Below, one piece after another: positions 9,391-16,363 of a DNA stretch of 59,113 bases. The stretch spans positions 1-59,113 of the forward strand of contig JAHFCR010000015.1 of NCBI GenBank assembly GCA_023249405.1, given 5' to 3'. Each line of letters starts with the position of its first letter. The stretch's first letter is position 1. The stretch is from Peptococcaceae bacterium. Lineage in GTDB: Bacteria > Bacillota > DSM-12270 > Thermacetogeniales > Thermacetogeniaceae. Below the pieces are notes generated by a model. That model was not told the DNA's origin, did no database searches, and saw nothing but the letters and a program-made list of their open reading frames with translations. The position numbers and the translations under genes were made by a program.

Positions 9391-9542
9391 GTAGTCGCTC
9401 TTACCTGTACCGTTTTCTATTGTGCAAGCATGCCCGCCCGCCGGGCGGGCACCTGTAACCTGATCGTAGCAGGGGTACCTGCTCTAATACCCACCACTTT
9501 AGAAGAAGTGGTGGGTATTAGAGCAGTAGCCATCGGATAAAA
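9391..9542. repeat. Dispersed repeat, copy A (expanded), palindrome-rich
   Basis: The ends of this block match copy B at 11692-11755. The left end is GTAGTCGCTCTTA in both. The right ends are ATTAGAGCAGTAGCCATCGG (A) and ATTAGAGCGGCAGCCATCGG (B), each followed by WTAAAA. Copy A is longer because it contains a nearly palindromic GC-rich 21-mer (9431-9451) and a perfect 19-bp inverted repeat (9481-9524). Its right end abuts the decayed receiver gene. It lies upstream of the 9247 kinase gene on the minus strand. Confidence 0.7.
9481..9524. repeat. Perfect 19-bp inverted repeat, 6-base loop
   Basis: Positions 9481-9499 are the exact reverse complement of 9506-9524 with TAGAAG between. It has no T run on either side that would make it a simple terminator. 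It sits inside repeat copy A. Confidence 0.85.
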
Positions 9543-9905
9543 TGCGGCGGGGGTGTATTCATAAACAGTTAATATATGCCAAGCTGTTTTGACGGTATCG
9601 GCAAATTGATCAAAGTCTACCGATTTGCAGATATAGCTGTTTGCTCCCAATTGGTAACCTCTGGCTAGGCCTTTGTCTTCGTTGGAAGAGGTCAGGACGA
9701 CCACCGGTAGATCGCTAGTGCCCCTTCCTGCGTACGCACCAGTGCCCAAAAGAAATTCCAACGCTTCAGCGCCATTCTGCGCTAGCACAATCACGTTGGC
9801 AATTCCGCTTCTACAGAAGAAAGCCCGCAGAGCCAATTCGGTGTCATCGGGGTTACCTTCTACCAGGAGAATGAATTTACCCGCCCATATGCCGCCTATT
9901 CTTTG
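9543..9905 (-). pseudogene. Decayed Rcp1-like response regulator
   Basis: The remnant begins with KFILLVEGNPDDTELALRAFF. The usual ED pair of the receiver pocket has become EG, and the only nearby ATG is out of frame and hits a stop after three codons. The middle goes straight from RGTSDLP to VVVLTSSNEDK, so about 25 residues holding the phospho-acceptor Asp and DGLEVL region are deleted. After DFDQFADTVK the frame shifts near 9587. In the shifted frame the family ending KQLGIY-xLFMNTPPP is readable, but with a TAA (9569-9571) where a Trp codon is expected. The upstream neighbour is a phytochrome-type kinase, the usual partner of this receiver class. Confidence 0.82.
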
Positions 9906-9919
9906 TTGTAATTATTCGA

Positions 9920-11452
9920 TCAGGATAGTGTAAAATAAAAAACTGCCCCTTTGTCCACTTCACCTTCAGCCCAGATCTTCCCACAGTGCCTGAGAACAAT
10001 CCGCTGGATAGTGGCCAGGCCAATACCGGTGCCGGAAAACTCGGTTTGTGAATGCAGGCGCTGGAAAGGGCTGAAAAGCTTGCCGGCATAAGCCATGTCA
10101 AAGCCAGCGCCGTTGTCACGCACGCTGTAAACCTGACTGCCATCCAAATTGGTGATACCAAATTCGATTCGCGTTTCCGGTTTACGCCCGGTAAACTTCC
10201 AGGCATTTTCCAGCAGGTTCTCCAACATCACCCGCAGTAGGAGGAGATCGCCCTCGGCTGTCAATCCTTCCTGGATGATAATGGTTGCCTGCCGTTCCGG
10301 CTGCGTCATTCGCAACTCGCATACAATCGACCGCGCCAGTGCGCTTAGATCAACTTGCTCCCGATGCATCTCGATACGAGTGATGCGAGACAGATCGAGC
10401 AGGGCATCAATTAATTCGGCCATCCGTTTGCTGGACATCTTCAACCGCTCCAGGTATTCCTTTCCCTGTCGATCCAGGCAGCCTCCATAGTCTTCCAGAA
10501 GCGCCTGGCTGAAACCGTGGATGCTTCTCAACGGGGCGCGCAGGTCGTGGGAGACAGAATAGGCGAACGATTCCAGCTCAGATGTGCGCTCCCTGATTAG
10601 CTCCTCCAGGTGTTCGCTATACTTGTCTAGTTCCTCTTTTGCTTGCTTGCGGTCGGTGATGTCGCGAGCAGATATGATGGCCCTCTTAACCGTCCCATCT
10701 TCGACTACTCCTTTGCTGAGAACCTCAAGCCAAAGATAATGACCGTCTGCATGCTTAAATCGCAAGTCTGCCTTCTCAATGGAGAGGAGATTAATTGCTG
10801 TTTTAAATAACGCCCTGATCCTGCCCTGATCATCGTTATGAACGTAATCAAAAACAGCTTTTCCTAATAATTTTTGCGGATCATACCCCAGGATAGCTTT
10901 AATTGAAGGCGTGATGTATCGGAAATTGCCTTGTTCATCTATTTTTAAGATTATATCAAGCATATTATCGGTGATCTGCCGTAGCTGCGCCTCGCTTTCC
11001 TGCAGCGCTTCCTCCATTCGCCTGCACTCGGTGATATCACGGATAACGGCGATTACTTTGCTCACCTTGCCGTCTTCGATGACCGGTATTTTCCAGATTT
11101 CTGTACAGACGCGGATGTTGTTCAGAATAAATAACTCATGCCCATAAGTCGCATCTCCTGTCACAAAAATCCGGCGATATTCCTCTTCAGCATTCTTCGG
11201 CAAATACGGATTTGTCTCCATCAAGGTTTTACCGATTATATCCGTAGGGAGGCCAGCCTGTCTGCGCATAATTTTGATAGCCTCATTGACAAAAACTATC
11301 TGCAAATCCCTGTTCAGCACCATCAGTCCATCATTGATATAATTTATAATGGTATTATAAAACGCCTCCGACTCTTGTAGGGTTTGCTCTACTTTTTTGC
11401 TTGCGGTCATATCTCTGGCATCCGCCACAAATTGCCTGCTTTTTGGGTCCAT
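9920..11452 (-). CDS. PAS-PAS histidine kinase of the phytochrome-kinase type
   Basis: A 510-residue soluble kinase. Two PAS domains (about 25-145 and 150-270) are followed by a HisKA segment with the acceptor histidine in YSVSHDLRAPLRSIHG near residue 300, and a HATPase domain with NLLENAWKFTGR, DNGAGFDM and GTGIGLATIQRIV. The SHDLRAPL box and the KF.GR N box match Cph1/bacteriophytochrome-like kinases, but the GAF and PHY light-sensing domains are absent. GGAG precedes the ATG by about 9 bases. The dedicated receiver directly downstream is a pseudogene, so this kinase may now lack its own partner. A 477-base non-coding region with repeat copy B precedes it. Confidence 0.9.
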   Translation of the reverse strand: MDPKSRQFVADARDMTASKKVEQTLQESEAFYNTIINYINDGLMVLNRDLQIVFVNEAIKIMRRQAGLPTDIIGKTLMETNPYLPKNAEEEYRRIFVTGDATYGHELFILNNIRVCTEIWKIPVIEDGKVSKVIAVIRDITECRRMEEALQESEAQLRQITDNMLDIILKIDEQGNFRYITPSIKAILGYDPQKLLGKAVFDYVHNDDQGRIRALFKTAINLLSIEKADLRFKHADGHYLWLEVLSKGVVEDGTVKRAIISARDITDRKQAKEELDKYSEHLEELIRERTSELESFAYSVSHDLRAPLRSIHGFSQALLEDYGGCLDRQGKEYLERLKMSSKRMAELIDALLDLSRITRIEMHREQVDLSALARSIVCELRMTQPERQATIIIQEGLTAEGDLLLLRVMLENLLENAWKFTGRKPETRIEFGITNLDGSQVYSVRDNGAGFDMAYAGKLFSPFQRLHSQTEFSGTGIGLATIQRIVLRHCGKIWAEGEVDKGAVFYFTLS

Positions 11453-11691
11453 TCAATGTGTCTCCATAAGTTTACTAGTCTTTTTAAATGCATATTGGCA
11501 CAAAGCTTGATTCTTCTTTTTTCGACAATTTTTTCATTGCTTCCTGCCTGTCTTTAAACTATTAAGAATTTTCTATGATAACAATCAATATCATAGCTGC
11601 TATATCGAGGCAAACCTATAAACAGAGTTCTTAGCTTTAGGAGAGGGGTTTTTATTCTCCCCTTGAAATCTAGAAAACGCTATCTAGGAAC

Positions 11692-11755
11692 GTAGTCGCT
11701 CTTAACCGCTACCTAAGAGAAATGGAGGCATTAGAGCGGCAGCCATCGGTTAAAA
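11692..11755. repeat. Dispersed repeat, copy B (compact)
   Basis: A 64-bp copy of the element whose ends flank 9391-9542. TTAACCG near its left end is the reverse complement of CGGTTAA near its right end, and CCGCT also pairs with AGCGG, so two alternative stems are possible. It lies in the 477-base gap (11453-11929) upstream of the kinase at 11452. I see no gene in the rest of that gap. Confidence 0.65.
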
Positions 11756-11929
11756 AGGCTCCTGTTATTGCTAGCTTTTTATGAGAGGCAGTTTTACGTC
11801 CGTACGGTATAAGCGGCTAAATTCGATTGTTCTTTTTCTTTTTTTGGGGGGCAGTTCGTGAGAATGCTACGAGGGTATTCGGATAACTACAACCGCATAA
11901 TTTGAAAACACCGTTATGGCGCCATGGCC

Positions 11930-13273
11930 TTAGAGAACAGGACGAGCGCCACGCCTGGACGACCGTTTGACCTTATACTTTTCTTTGATCCTGGGCACCA
12001 CATAGACTACATACAGCCCGATAACCACCAGTCCCGCAGCCACCCAAAAGGCTATGACCGGGTCGGTGGCAATGGCCATCACAGCCAAAACAGCAAATAT
12101 CAACATGGTCAACACCGGAATGACCGGGCCAAAGGGCACCCTAAAACTCCTGGGCGCATCAGCCATCGTTTTTCTTAATACCAACACTGCCGCGGCTGAA
12201 AGAACATAGATAATACTTTCGGCTGCAGCAGCCATATCTACCAGCACCAGATACCTGCCGGTATAAAGGATGACCAGGGAAAAGATATAACCAACCGCAA
12301 AAACAGCTATGATAGACACCCATGGAGTCATGAATCTCATGCTAACCCGGCTGAATACCGGCGGTAGAGCGTGTTCCCTGGCCGTAGCGTAAAAAAAGCG
12401 GGATACGCTTAAAAGACCGGCGTTAAAGGTGCCAAAGGAACAAGACAGGCAGATCAGCAAAATCCAGACCAATCCGGCCTTGCCCAGCACTTTTTGGGCA
12501 AACAGCACCTGGGGTATGGGGGAATGGATAAAGACACCGCGGGCAATATTTGCCGTCATGGCCGCTGTGAACAGGGCATAAACAACGCACACAATTCCCA
12601 CCGCTATAAACATGCCGCGGGGTATGATCCGGGAATCGGTGACTTCTTCGGCCAGCGGAGTGACCCATTCAAAACCGACAAAAAGAAAGACTCCCACCGC
12701 TACAGCCTGGATAAATTTAGTTGCACCGCCGACAGCCAGCGGTGCAACAAGGTGGAAATTGACCTGCCTCAGTCCCCAAAGAGAGAGCAGGATCACAGAG
12801 ACAATCACTCCGTAAGTAACTACATCCTGAAAACGGCCAGCCAGTTTAATACCCCTGATGTTCAGCAGGGTCACTATCGCCAGCATCGCTGTAATCCAGA
12901 TCACGGGGGCTACCTGTGGGATTGAATAATTAAATATCTTGGCCAGCACAAAGCTTTCGGCGCCCACCACCCCCATCACTATCAGCATATAGAGCATGGA
13001 AAAGGTCAGGGCCACCTTGTCCCCAAAAGCCTTCCCCAGATACAGGCGTATTCCGGCAGCCGAGGGCAGGATACTGTTGAGTTCCGAAAAGCACGTTGCT
13101 GCTAATATGCATAAAACCCCGCTGACCAGAATAGACAGCCAGGCGCTGTCGCCCGCCATAAAACCGGCTACCTGGGCAGCCGCCAAGAAAGAGGATGTGG
13201 CCAGAGTGAGACCAGCGCTGGTAGCCACCACGGTACGCAGGGTAAGCACCCTTTTTAGCTGCAAATTATTCAC
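11930..13273 (-). CDS. APC-family amino-acid permease
   Basis: A 447-residue integral membrane protein with about 12 hydrophobic segments. The first-helix region (TVVATSAGLTLATSSFLAA) and the overall spacing fit APC-superfamily amino-acid/polyamine transporters. The last residues are Arg/Lys-rich and would face the cytoplasm. The start overlaps the end of the SCP2-like gene by 8 bases, so the two are probably co-translated with the quinate-dehydrogenase-like gene upstream. The substrate cannot be read from sequence. By context it could be an amino acid or an aromatic acid, but that is a guess. Confidence 0.85.
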   Translation of the reverse strand: MNNLQLKRVLTLRTVVATSAGLTLATSSFLAAAQVAGFMAGDSAWLSILVSGVLCILAATCFSELNSILPSAAGIRLYLGKAFGDKVALTFSMLYMLIVMGVVGAESFVLAKIFNYSIPQVAPVIWITAMLAIVTLLNIRGIKLAGRFQDVVTYGVIVSVILLSLWGLRQVNFHLVAPLAVGGATKFIQAVAVGVFLFVGFEWVTPLAEEVTDSRIIPRGMFIAVGIVCVVYALFTAAMTANIARGVFIHSPIPQVLFAQKVLGKAGLVWILLICLSCSFGTFNAGLLSVSRFFYATAREHALPPVFSRVSMRFMTPWVSIIAVFAVGYIFSLVILYTGRYLVLVDMAAAAESIIYVLSAAAVLVLRKTMADAPRSFRVPFGPVIPVLTMLIFAVLAVMAIATDPVIAFWVAAGLVVIGLYVVYVVPRIKEKYKVKRSSRRGARPVL

Positions 13274-13619
13274 CCCAGATCAACAGCGTGATAAAATCAA
13301 GTCTCATGATGTCATCTTCGGAGCCAATAATTTTCAGCGTACCGTTAAGGTATGGTTCTGTGGGAGTTATATCCCCAAAAAACATATCGGATAGGATGCC
13401 ACTATCGGAAATCACAGTCAAATCCGGATCGCCCTGCCGGCCCTCTTGAAAGGACAGTTCCCCTTCCTTGAGCACCAGCGTATGGGTGGATTCTACATCA
13501 TTGGCAATCACCAACACGGTCCTGTTCCAGTCTTTATTCATTACTTTAAGCCGTTCATTTTCCTGGTAGCTCTTGTGAAAGGCTTGCAAACTCTCAGTAA
13601 TTTCACCATGCGTTGCCAA
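13266..13619 (-). CDS. SCP2 sterol-binding-domain-like protein
   Basis: A 117-residue soluble protein. The pattern of an N-terminal helix, strands rich in polar residues (TLVLKEGELSFQEG, PDLTVISDSGILSDMFFGDI) and a C-terminal segment LNGTLKIIGSEDDIMRLDFI resembles small SCP2-fold proteins that bind lipids or acyl chains. The start is a TTG with a GGGGG run upstream; no in-frame ATG is available nearby. It lies 29 bases after the quinate-dehydrogenase-like gene and overlaps the permease start. The domain assignment is by recognition of the fold signature and its function here is unknown. Confidence 0.65.
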   Translation of the reverse strand: MATHGEITESLQAFHKSYQENERLKVMNKDWNRTVLVIANDVESTHTLVLKEGELSFQEGRQGDPDLTVISDSGILSDMFFGDITPTEPYLNGTLKIIGSEDDIMRLDFITLLIWGE

Positions 13620-13648
13620 CTGTTCTAACCCCCGTTTATTCCGGCAGA

Positions 13649-14560
13649 TTAAAGTTCGAGAACTCTCGGCTTCATATTCAAGCGATCAATCAGCGACAGG
13701 TAGTCCTCAGGCTTGATATCATTCCAGGCCTTCCCCAGCAAGACCAGCATTACCGCCTCCATGACATTGGTGCCGAAAGACCGTCCTTCCAGTTCCGGAG
13801 TAGTAGTAACCAGCACGCCGGCTCCCCTGTCCTTTAAAAACAGCAGATCTTCCCTGGTGGTGGTATTGGTGATCACCAGCTGCCCATTCAACCCCCCAGG
13901 CATGTAGCGCTTTACCAGGTGATAGTCCCCGGCAATCACCTGGGACTCATGGTAGTAGTGTCCGAATTTCTGGACCTTGCCTTCATCCTGGGAATCCTGC
14001 TTGGCTCCGGTGGGATACAGCATATGAAAGGGCATCTTAACCATTTCAGGCAGTATTCTACGAGCTATGTCTGCAAGCTCAGCAACCGACTTGATCGGGT
14101 AGGGTATACCCGTGGTAAAGATCAGGTCCCCGAAGGTCACATCACAACCGAGTTCTGTCAGGGCATCCGCCATCCCAAACCGGTCTACGGCGCTAACCAT
14201 CAGTACCTTACACCCGCTGGGAAGCAATCCGGTGTTCTTCCGCAAATAATAGACCGTCTCTCTTTCCAGCGTGTTTTTAAGACCGCTGCCGTCCACCACC
14301 GGTGTTTTCTTGGCAGCATCCATCAGCTTCAATCCATCATTGATGGCATATCTGGTGTCACCTGCATATAAATAGACATCGATGCCGCCAAGTCCGATGG
14401 CATCAACATTGCCATCAAGCTCTTCAATCATGGACAGCGCCCGCCCATAATCGCCGTCAGTGCCCAACCGGCTGATTTCAAACTCCTGGCCTGCCATATT
14501 TGTGATCACTTTATGGTCTCTTTTTGATGATCCCAGGCTAACGCTGACAACTTTCTTCAT
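13649..14560 (-). CDS. Quinate 5-dehydrogenase-like protein
   Basis: A 303-residue cytosolic protein beginning KKVVSVSLGSSKRDHKV, with GLGGIDVYLYAGDTRY and VVDGSGLKNTLERETV as conserved blocks. I associate this family with Clostridia proteins named quinate 5-dehydrogenase. It does not look like the AroE/YdiB shikimate dehydrogenases, so that name should be treated as nominal. A Rossmann-like pattern is not obvious at the N-terminus. GAGGAG precedes the ATG by about 8 bases. It is the first gene of a three-gene unit with the SCP2-like protein and the APC permease, which suggests uptake and handling of a small organic acid (inference). Confidence 0.6.
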   Translation of the reverse strand: MKKVVSVSLGSSKRDHKVITNMAGQEFEISRLGTDGDYGRALSMIEELDGNVDAIGLGGIDVYLYAGDTRYAINDGLKLMDAAKKTPVVDGSGLKNTLERETVYYLRKNTGLLPSGCKVLMVSAVDRFGMADALTELGCDVTFGDLIFTTGIPYPIKSVAELADIARRILPEMVKMPFHMLYPTGAKQDSQDEGKVQKFGHYYHESQVIAGDYHLVKRYMPGGLNGQLVITNTTTREDLLFLKDRGAGVLVTTTPELEGRSFGTNVMEAVMLVLLGKAWNDIKPEDYLSLIDRLNMKPRVLEL

Positions 14561-14997
14561 AGGGACCGCTCCTCTAAATCACTTGATTTTTAACAAAAAA
14601 AAACAAAATCTACAAGCTGATTATATTATTGAACATCTATACTGCACCGTGGGACCGCATTGTCTTCTTTATCGATTCTTCTTCGTGCTTTAATTCGACA
14701 GCCCATCCCTTTTTCCTGCCCTGGCAGTTTTACCCGATGCCTGATTTTTTTGGACTATTGTTCTTGCTTCAGTCTGGCCAGGAAGATCTTGCATAGCCTT
14801 CTATATTATATATCAATCAAAGATATTTAACCCGTTTTCTCCACTTGGTTGCTTTTAAAGTCAACTTTGACCAATACATTTGCACCGGCAAACTAGTACC
14901 GGAGCATGTATCTGGCCCAAGCCTTCCGCCGCGTCCTTACGCGGCAGCCCCAAACCACAGGCAATGCGGTCCGATTGAAAAGAAGGCCCTGAAGGGA
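14561..14997. other. Intergenic region with several strong hairpins
   Basis: No gene is visible. On the minus strand, just past the zinc-ribbon gene, three stems can be drawn: GCCGCGT/ACGCGGC with loop AAGG (about 14936-14953), CCGCA/TGTGG, and an enclosing GGCCTTC/GAAGGC. A further stem pairs TGCaCCGG with CCGGaGCA (about 14880-14906). The arrangement is branched rather than terminator-like and has no T run. The left part (14561-14690) is AT-rich and holds the presumed promoter of the quinate-dehydrogenase-like gene. Confidence 0.4.
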
Positions 14998-15327
14998 TCA
15001 TCTAAATAGAAAGGAGTTCCTTCTGTTATTAATGCTTTGCTTTCTTGACAAACACTCTTTGCAATAAACAGGCCGGTCGTAATTGGGCCGGAATGGAACT
15101 TGAGTTTTAACGCCACAGCCGGAACAGGTCGCAGAATGCATTTCCCGCTGCTGTGGATGGGACCCTGAGCCGAAGGCATTTAGATTATTTTTTTTACGCA
15201 CTTGGCGGCATTGGAGGCACCGTCCAGGATCGGCAAATCCCTTCTCAGCAAAGTACTCCTGTTCAGATGCTGAAAATACGAACTCACATCCGCATTCACG
15301 ACATTTCAGGATTTTGTCTTCAAACAC
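14998..15327 (-). CDS. Double zinc-ribbon protein
   Basis: A 109-residue protein with two four-cysteine clusters. The first is CRECGCEF...CLQC near the N-terminus, and the intervening pattern (FSASEQEYFAEKGF) matches the small zinc-ribbon family zf-trcl. The second is CSGCGVKTQVPF...YCKEC, similar to CxxC ribbons found alone in DPANN and Clostridia proteins. A GTG at 15327 after a run of six G is the preferred start; the TTG at 15342 lies upstream of that site. A clear promoter precedes it and the gene is monocistronic. The function is unknown; nucleic-acid or protein binding is likely. Confidence 0.75.
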   Translation of the reverse strand: MFEDKILKCRECGCEFVFSASEQEYFAEKGFADPGRCLQCRQVRKKNNLNAFGSGSHPQQREMHSATCSGCGVKTQVPFRPNYDRPVYCKECLSRKQSINNRRNSFLFR

Positions 15328-15347
15328 ATACAGTCCCCCCAACGATT

Positions 15348-15376
15348 CATATAGAACACAATAAACAAATTTTCAA
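15348..15376 (-). promoter_or_regulatory. SigmaA-type promoter of the zinc-ribbon gene
   Basis: On the minus strand TTGAAA (15371-15376) and TATATG (15348-15353) are separated by 17 bases, followed within 20 bases by the G-rich ribosome site of the zinc-ribbon gene. Confidence 0.55.
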
Positions 15377-15626
15377 TTTCTTGCTGTCAGCTACCACGCT
15401 GCTATAAAGACAGCTTAACTGCCCCTGCTTACCTGATACTTGATATTTCGGTTCCTGGAGATCGCTCTAAGAAAATATCTCGCTTTCAGATTGCTAGCCT
15501 TGGTAAACGAGCGGCATCCGAAAACTTCAATTTTATGGTAATAAATGAAATATATACCGTAGCATCCCACATGTCAAGCATCCACCCCGGCGATCCGTAT
15601 CTAAGTTCGCAGAAAAACCATTACAA

Positions 15627-15656
15627 GGGGCTGTCCCAAAACCTCGGAACAGCCCT
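15627..15656 (-). terminator. Hairpin downstream of iorB
   Basis: AGGGCTGTTCC can pair with GGGACAGCCCCT around an 8-base loop, about 90 bases beyond the iorB stop; a TTTTT run follows 10 bases later on the minus strand. The sequence GGGGCTGTCCCAAAAC also resembles ends of some insertion sequences, so a small mobile-element remnant is an alternative. The rest of 15377-15742 holds nothing I recognise. Confidence 0.4.
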
Positions 15657-15742
15657 GGACATACCCGTCCTTGTCCTGATACTCATATCAGCAGCCGTCC
15701 GTATGGCGCCCGTCCATTTGCAGCGCAGTTCCATGAGACGGA

Positions 15743-16363
15743 TTAACGATTACAAACTAGCACTTGCGGCCGGGAATGCCGCACCAGTTCCATTCCCGAC
15801 CTGAACGCCTCAAGATTCAATTCCTTATACTGGGGCTTCACTGCTGCGGTCACTACCGCGCTCCAGTCCAGATCGTCGGCCAGTCCGATCAGCTTGATCA
15901 AGGCGCCTGCCATGATGACATTCATGACTCGTACGTTCCCCAGCTCCCGGGCCTTGGCCTCGGCCGCAATGGGGAAAAACTTCACCGGCAAGGCCCCGAG
16001 CCGCTCGTTGATGTCCCCGGGGTAGGACGATTCTCCAGTTAAAACAGATGCCGGCGGGATCTCCATCTCATTCATAAGGAGGAGCCCGTCTTTCTTTAAA
16101 AAATGGGCATACCGCATGGCCTCTAACTTTTCCATCGCAAACAGGACATCAACCGCCCCCTCGCCCACCAGTGAGGAGTAAACCCTATCGCCATAGCGCA
16201 GCTGGGTGATCACGCTGCCGCCGCGCTGGGCCATACCGTGGACTTCCGAGCTCTTCACATCATAATCCGCCTGGATCAGACCGTCGATGAGGATCTTCGA
16301 TGCCATGATGATCCCCTGGCCGCCAACACCGTCGAGCATGATGGTTCTTGTTTCTCTGATCAT
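15743..16363 (-). CDS. iorB: Indolepyruvate ferredoxin oxidoreductase, beta subunit
   Basis: A 206-residue gamma-type subunit of 2-oxoacid:ferredoxin oxidoreductases. The diagnostic N-terminus is GVGGQGIIMASKIL, followed by VKSSEVHGMAQRGGSV. With IorA it oxidatively decarboxylates arylpyruvates (indolepyruvate, phenylpyruvate) to aryl-acyl-CoA, passing electrons to ferredoxin in the cytoplasm. It overlaps the end of iorA by 4 bases (ATGA), a sign of tight coupling, and is the last gene of buk-ptb-iorA-iorB. The length is typical for the family. Confidence 0.92.
   Translation of the reverse strand: MIRETRTIMLDGVGGQGIIMASKILIDGLIQADYDVKSSEVHGMAQRGGSVITQLRYGDRVYSSLVGEGAVDVLFAMEKLEAMRYAHFLKKDGLLLMNEMEIPPASVLTGESSYPGDINERLGALPVKFFPIAAEAKARELGNVRVMNVIMAGALIKLIGLADDLDWSAVVTAAVKPQYKELNLEAFRSGMELVRHSRPQVLVCNR

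Noticed and set aside
11494-11510. Sigma54-like TGGCAC-N5-TTGAT on the plus strand
   Set aside because: The spacing fits, but the -12 element is imperfect and no plus-strand gene follows, so it cannot serve the NtrC-type regulator in an obvious way.
15627-15656. Insertion-sequence terminal repeat (GGGGCTGTCCCAAAAC)
   Set aside because: It resembles IS ends, but no transposase or matching second end was found within the neighbourhood, so it is listed only as a hairpin.
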